Source of the DNA: an uncultured Clostridia bacterium
Lineage (GTDB): Bacteria; Bacillota; Clostridia; Oscillospirales; Acutalibacteraceae
Direction: 5' to 3'
NCBI GenBank assembly: GCA_947165115.1
Contig: CAMUZD010000037.1
Coordinates: 1 to 9,701, forward strand
DNA: 9,701 nt
Made by a program: the position numbers and the translations under genes. The notes under the pieces were generated by a model. The model searched no databases and had not been told where the DNA came from. It worked only from the letters and a program-made list of their open reading frames with translations. Below are positions 6,726 to 9,701 of the stretch, piece after piece. Position 1 is the stretch's first letter. Every line of letters begins with the position of its first letter.

Positions 6726-7513
6726 TGAAAACCCTGATTATGGGAATTCTCAACTACACGCCCGATTCCTTTTCGGACGGCGGACTGTATTTTACACCCG
6801 ACCTCGCCGCAGAGCACGCCGCGGAAATGCAGAAGCAGGGCGCGGATATAATAGACATCGGCTGTAATTCCACGCGCCCCGGCAGTGAAAGTCTCAGCGA
6901 AGCAGACGAGCTCGTAAGGCTGAAAGAAGTGCTCTCCGCGGTGAAAAACGCCGTCAGTGTGCCCGTTTCGGTTGATACTTTCTATACGGAGTGCGCGCGC
7001 TATGCTCTCGAAAACGGAGCGGAAATAATCAACGATGTCAGCGGCAGATTCAATAAAGAAATCGCCGCCCTTGTGAAAGCGGCGGAAGCGAAGTATATAG
7101 TTATGCATAATCCCTGCGGTGCGGATGATTCGGCGGATTATCCCGAAGGCGTCGTAAAACACGTGCGCTCATTCTTTGAAGAATGTATTTCCGGAGCAGA
7201 TAAAGCGGGCATAGCTCCGTCAGATCTCTGGCTCGACCCGGGCTTCGGATTCGGCAAGAGCAGAGAGGATAACTATGAGCTCCTCGCAAATCTTGAAGAG
7301 CTCAAAATATCCGGCCATCCGCTTCTTATCGGAATTTCGAGAAAAAGGTTTATAAGGGAAGGAAGCCCCGCAGAGTCCGATTATGCGACATGCGCCGCAA
7401 ATACAGCCGCGATTCTCGGCGGAGCCGATATAATAAGAGTTCACAATGTGCCTGCGGCCGTCGAAGTCAGACGGGTCGCGGAATCAGCGATGAAGGGGGA
7501 AGGAAATGGATAA
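6725..7513 (+). CDS. folP: dihydropteroate synthase (FolP)
   Basis: 262 residues. Condenses 6-hydroxymethyl-7,8-dihydropterin pyrophosphate with p-aminobenzoate to give dihydropteroate; it is the sulfonamide target. Motifs: MGILNYTPDSFSDGG (6-20), GADIIDIGCNSTRPG (39-53), VSVDT (81-85), IINDVSG (101-107), DPGFGFGKSREDNYELL (171-187), GISRKRF (203-209, with K207) and RVHNV (238-242). These cover the pterin and phosphate-binding residues of the TIM barrel. In loop 2 the usual GGESTRPG reads GCNSTRPG, so the positions of E. coli Gly59 and Glu60 are Cys47 and Asn48. The start at ATG 6725 overlaps the folE stop as TGATG and gives the expected length. Its end overlaps folB by 8 bases, so translation of the block is likely coupled. 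Confidence 0.96.
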   Translation: MKTLIMGILNYTPDSFSDGGLYFTPDLAAEHAAEMQKQGADIIDIGCNSTRPGSESLSEADELVRLKEVLSAVKNAVSVPVSVDTFYTECARYALENGAEIINDVSGRFNKEIAALVKAAEAKYIVMHNPCGADDSADYPEGVVKHVRSFFEECISGADKAGIAPSDLWLDPGFGFGKSREDNYELLANLEELKISGHPLLIGISRKRFIREGSPAESDYATCAANTAAILGGADIIRVHNVPAAVEVRRVAESAMKGEGNG

Positions 7514-7865
7514 GATTATCGTAAAAGGGCTTAAGGTTTTCGCTTATCACGGCGTGAATCCCGAGGAGAAGGCTAACGGTCAGAATTTTATTCTCGACAT
7601 CACTGCAACTATCGATCTCACCAAGCCCTGTGTTACCGATAAGCTCAGCGATACAGTGAGCTATTCGGCAATTATCAAGGAGGCGAAAAAGATATTCCTC
7701 GCCCAGAGGGATGATCTTATCGAAAGAGCCGCTATGCGCGTGGCAGACGGCCTTTTTGCACAGTTTAAGGAATTGAAATCGGTCACGGTGCTTCTCAAGA
7801 AACCCGAGGCTCCGATAGACGCCGATTTTGAATACACGGCAGTTGAGATAACTGTCGGGAAATGA
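7506..7865 (+). CDS. folB: dihydroneopterin aldolase (FolB)
   Basis: 119 residues, normal for the family. Cleaves 7,8-dihydroneopterin to 6-hydroxymethyl-7,8-dihydropterin and glycolaldehyde. Seen: IIVKGLKVFAYHGVNPEEK (4-22), containing the pterin-binding glutamate (E21, matching Glu22 of the S. aureus enzyme); VSYSAI (51-56) with Y53; LIERAA (71-76) with E73; and LLKKPEAPI (96-104) with the catalytic lysine K99. A purine-rich GGGGGAAGGA stretch just before the ATG serves as ribosome site. It overlaps folP at the front and is 15 bases from folK. No dihydroneopterin triphosphate pyrophosphatase gene is visible in the window, so that step must be encoded elsewhere or done by a general phosphatase. 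Confidence 0.95.
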   Translation: MDKIIVKGLKVFAYHGVNPEEKANGQNFILDITATIDLTKPCVTDKLSDTVSYSAIIKEAKKIFLAQRDDLIERAAMRVADGLFAQFKELKSVTVLLKKPEAPIDADFEYTAVEITVGK

Positions 7866-7880
7866 GAAGGAGATGATGAA

Positions 7881-8393
7881 ATGAGCCAGGCAGTAATAGG
7901 AATCGGAACAAATATGGGCGACCGCATCGGCAATATCAATATGGCAATCAGGGCGATTTCGCGGCTTCCGAATGTAAAGGTGGTTGCGGGTTCGGCGGTC
8001 TATGAGACCGATCCCGTCGGCAATCCCGATCAGAGCAGATTCTATAATGCCGTAGTCCTTGTGCAGACAACGGCTTCGCCGCATACACTCCTAGGCGGAT
8101 GCCTCGGAATCGAAGCGGCTATGGGCAGAGTCAGAACGGAGCGCAACGCCCCGCGTCTGATTGACCTCGACCTGCTTATCTATGAGAATTACAAGAGCGA
8201 AACATTTGAGCTTTTTCTCCCGCATCCGAGGATGATGGAGCGCGCCTTCGTTCTCAGACCTCTTTTGGATATATTCCCCTCTGGCAGGGCTCTCGGAGTG
8301 CTGTTCGGACCCGCTCTGCGCGAGCTTGAGGATCAGGGAGTTGACAAGACCAAATATGAGCTCATCATCCCCGAGCAGAGTGATTTGTTATGA
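7881..8393 (+). CDS. folK: 6-hydroxymethyl-7,8-dihydropterin pyrophosphokinase (FolK)
   Basis: 170 residues. Transfers pyrophosphate from ATP to 6-hydroxymethyl-7,8-dihydropterin, giving the substrate of FolP. Motifs: IGIGTNMGDRIGNI (6-19), YETDPVGNPDQSRFYNAVV (41-59) and the family signature RNAPRLIDLDLL (88-99), with metal-binding D95 and D97. LPHPRMMERAFVLRPL (113-128) is the characteristic C-terminal block. Alanine at 90, where glycine is more usual, is allowed in the family signature. AAGGAGA at 7867-7873 is the ribosome site. The in-sequence ATGs at 7873 and 7876 are out of frame, so 7881 is the start. The final TGA overlaps the ATG of the next small gene. It is a stand-alone enzyme, not fused to FolB or FolP. 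Confidence 0.96.
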   Translation: MSQAVIGIGTNMGDRIGNINMAIRAISRLPNVKVVAGSAVYETDPVGNPDQSRFYNAVVLVQTTASPHTLLGGCLGIEAAMGRVRTERNAPRLIDLDLLIYENYKSETFELFLPHPRMMERAFVLRPLLDIFPSGRALGVLFGPALRELEDQGVDKTKYELIIPEQSDLL

Positions 8394-8560
8394 TCTGCGA
8401 CAACTGCGCCTATTATGATTATGACGACGAGAGCGAGATGTATGTCTGCCTCGTCAACCTCGATGAGGACGAGCTTTATAAATTCATGCAGGGCGGGAAT
8501 TTCAGCTGTCCCTATTACTCGCCCTATGATGAATATAAAATAGTTGAAAAGCAAAACTAA
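8390..8560 (+). CDS. 56-residue four-cysteine protein, DUF6472-like
   Basis: Short acidic, tyrosine-rich cytoplasmic protein with no membrane segment. It begins MICDNCAYYDYDDE and ends DEYKIVEKQN. Cysteines at 3, 6, 20 and 40 (CxxC, then VCLVNLDEDE and SCPYY) suggest a small zinc-binding or knuckle-like fold. The pattern resembles what I recall of DUF6472, a family of unknown function in Clostridia; that match is from memory. Its ATG overlaps the folK stop (ATGA), so it is translated by coupling, and this overlap together with the conserved-looking composition supports a real gene. No function is assigned; a link to folate synthesis would rest on position only. Confidence 0.82.
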   Translation: MICDNCAYYDYDDESEMYVCLVNLDEDELYKFMQGGNFSCPYYSPYDEYKIVEKQN

Positions 8561-8581
8561 TATAACAGGAGAGGTATTACT

Positions 8582-9520
8582 ATGGAAATCATCAGAAAAG
8601 AATACACCGTTCATTCAACCTCGGGCCTTGCGGATCTGTTTGTCCGCGTCTGGCAGCCGGACGGCGAAATCAAGGCCATCTTTCAGATGACTCACGGCAT
8701 GGCGGAGCACGGCGAGAGATATGAGGAATTCGCTTCCCGACTCTGCGCAAAGGGTTTTGCGGTCTGCCTTCACGATAATGAGGGCCACGGCAAATCAGTC
8801 AGAAACGATTCCGAGCTCGGCTATTTCGGCGATAAGGACGGCTGGAATTCTCTGGTTGAGGATGTCAGACTTGTTGCCGATATGATTGAAAAGGAAATTC
8901 CCGATGTTCCCGTGATTTATTACGGCCACAGCATGGGCTCTTTCATCGCCCGCGAATATATCCGCCGTTACGGCACCGATCCCCGCCTCAAGGGCGCGAT
9001 AATCTGCGGCACCAGCGGCGCCAATCCCGCGGCCGCGGCAGGCATCATGCTCTCAAATATCATTGCAAAATCCAAGGGCAGCCTTCATAAGAGCGAACTT
9101 ATCAATAAGATTGCTTTCGGCACCTATCTCAAACAGATTCCCTCAGCCCGCACGATATTTGACTGGCTGACCTATGATAATGCCATAGTTGATAAATATA
9201 TCGCCGATCCCTATTGCGGATTTCTTTTCTCCGCAACCGGTTACAGAGACCTCTTCACTCTGCTTAAAACTGTCTCCGCTGAGGATTGGTATGAGCAGGT
9301 TCCCAAGACCCTGCCGCTCCTTATCACCGCAGGCGAGGAAGATCCCGTTGGCGCTTACGGCAAAGGACCCAAGGAAGTCGCATCCAAGCTCAGAGCTCAG
9401 GGCTGCTACGATGTAACTCTCAAGCTCTACCCCGGCATGCGCCACGAGATCCTCAACGAAGTAGATCGCGAAACCGTCTACGAAGACATCGGCGAATGGG
9501 CCCTTTCCAAGCTTAAATAA
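8582..9520 (+). CDS. alpha/beta hydrolase, monoacylglycerol lipase / lysophospholipase type
   Basis: 312 residues, serine hydrolase of the alpha/beta fold (Hydrolase_4, S33-like). The catalytic triad is visible: Ser117 in GHSMGS (115-120), Asp254 in AGEEDPVG (250-257) and His288 in GMRHEI (285-290). The oxyanion region THGMAEHGERYEEFA (37-51) and DNEGHGKS (65-72) are typical of monoglyceride lipases and lysophospholipases. A helical insertion between about 148 and 235 would form the lid. There is no signal peptide, so it is cytoplasmic or peripherally membrane associated. AGGAGAGG at 8567-8574 is a strong ribosome site. It is the last gene of the plus-strand run, 21 bases after the small four-cysteine gene and 11 bases before the terminator stem. 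The likely substrate is a monoacylglycerol or other ester; specificity is not readable. Confidence 0.92.
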   Translation: MEIIRKEYTVHSTSGLADLFVRVWQPDGEIKAIFQMTHGMAEHGERYEEFASRLCAKGFAVCLHDNEGHGKSVRNDSELGYFGDKDGWNSLVEDVRLVADMIEKEIPDVPVIYYGHSMGSFIAREYIRRYGTDPRLKGAIICGTSGANPAAAAGIMLSNIIAKSKGSLHKSELINKIAFGTYLKQIPSARTIFDWLTYDNAIVDKYIADPYCGFLFSATGYRDLFTLLKTVSAEDWYEQVPKTLPLLITAGEEDPVGAYGKGPKEVASKLRAQGCYDVTLKLYPGMRHEILNEVDRETVYEDIGEWALSKLK

Positions 9521-9531
9521 TATAATAAAAC

Positions 9532-9561
9532 ACGGCTGTCACAAATCGTGACAGCCGTTTT
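9532..9561. terminator. bidirectional rho-independent terminator
   Basis: A perfect 11-base stem, ACGGCTGTCAC (9532-9542) with GTGACAGCCGT (9548-9558), closes a five-base loop. It is followed by TTTT (9558-9561) and a T-rich stretch. On the other strand the A-rich bases 9521-9530 give the matching U tract. It ends the plus-strand gene run and the convergent minus-strand gene. Confidence 0.92.
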
Positions 9562-9562
9562 C

Positions 9563-9701
9563 TTATATTTCAATCGTTTCGCCTGCCGCGAGGTAGGCGA
9601 GATTTTTCATATAAGGCTTCATTAATTCGTATCTGTCGGCGCCGGTGCAGTGGCATGTGTAAAACTCCGCGCCTGTTTTATCAAGGAGTTTAGCATATCC
9701 T
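9563..9701 (-). CDS. C-terminal end of a probable MBL-fold metallo-hydrolase (5' end outside window)
   Basis: Reading the minus strand from the window edge gives 45 residues, then TAA at 9565-9563. They include KLLDKTGAEFYTCHCTG and end AYLAAGETIEI. The HCTG block preceded by a beta-strand and followed by a short helix and a terminal 'G..IEI' strand matches how many small metallo-beta-lactamase-fold hydrolases end, the final His being a metal ligand. The metal-binding HxHxDH motif would lie outside the window. The gene converges on the plus-strand run and shares the terminator at 9532-9561. Coding is well supported by the open frame and family-like ending; the exact role is unknown. Confidence 0.65.
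   Translation of the reverse strand, partial: GYAKLLDKTGAEFYTCHCTGADRYELMKPYMKNLAYLAAGETIEI

Noticed and set aside
6120..8084. Series of long minus-strand open frames opposite folE, folP, folB and folK (up to about 205 codons)
   Set aside because: They sit opposite genes with unmistakable folate enzyme motifs and show no recognisable domains; antisense frames stay open because of the sense codon bias.
9563..9701. Functional link between the minus-strand MBL-fold gene and the folate genes, since some MBL proteins carry a dihydropterin-related name
   Set aside because: That name is a widely propagated annotation, only 45 residues are visible, and the gene is on the opposite strand in a separate transcript.

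Overview
The window looks like part of a chromosome from an anaerobic, Gram-positive-type member of the Bacillota (class Clostridia, perhaps Oscillospirales or a relative). This is inferred from the clostridial folate gene set, strong GGAGG-type ribosome binding sites, an LCP-fold envelope protein, a DUF6472-like mini-protein and moderate GC content. No rRNA, tRNA, CRISPR array, insertion sequence or phage gene is visible.

Layout. Bases 1-9520 hold thirteen plus-strand genes. They are separated by at most about 21 bases, and six junctions overlap, so the run reads like one long transcription unit ending at a strong hairpin at 9532-9561. (1) Bases 1-2004 encode an Rnf/Nqr-type membrane module: the end of RnfD, then RnfE and RnfA. 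(2) A 91-residue single-pass membrane protein of unknown function follows (2019-2294). (3) An intracellular GH13 neopullulanase/cyclomaltodextrinase-like enzyme lies at 2264-4111. (4) Two exported or membrane-anchored proteins come next: a degenerate LytR-CpsA-Psr-fold protein (4114-4965) and a transglutaminase-like protein with an intact Cys-His-Asp triad (4981-6147). (5) A folate block folE-folP-folB-folK (6162-8393) would supply most steps from GTP to dihydropteroate. (6) A 56-residue four-cysteine protein (8390-8560) and a monoglyceride-lipase-like alpha/beta hydrolase (8582-9520) close the run. The last 45 codons of a convergent minus-strand gene, probably an MBL-fold hydrolase, meet it at the shared terminator.

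The most unusual part is the Rnf-like module. All three subunits align clearly with RnfD, RnfE and RnfA by their surrounding sequence. However, both RnfA cysteines and one of the two RnfE cysteines that normally hold the intramembrane [2Fe-2S] cluster are replaced. The RnfD flavinylation motif is also altered, rnfG is missing from its usual place between rnfD and rnfE, and rnfB does not follow rnfA. The reading frames are intact and tightly coupled, which argues against simple decay and for a repurposed Rnf derivative. A similar pattern appears in the LCP-fold protein, which keeps the fold motifs but lacks the catalytic arginines. The folate genes, glycosidase, transglutaminase and hydrolase look like ordinary active enzymes.
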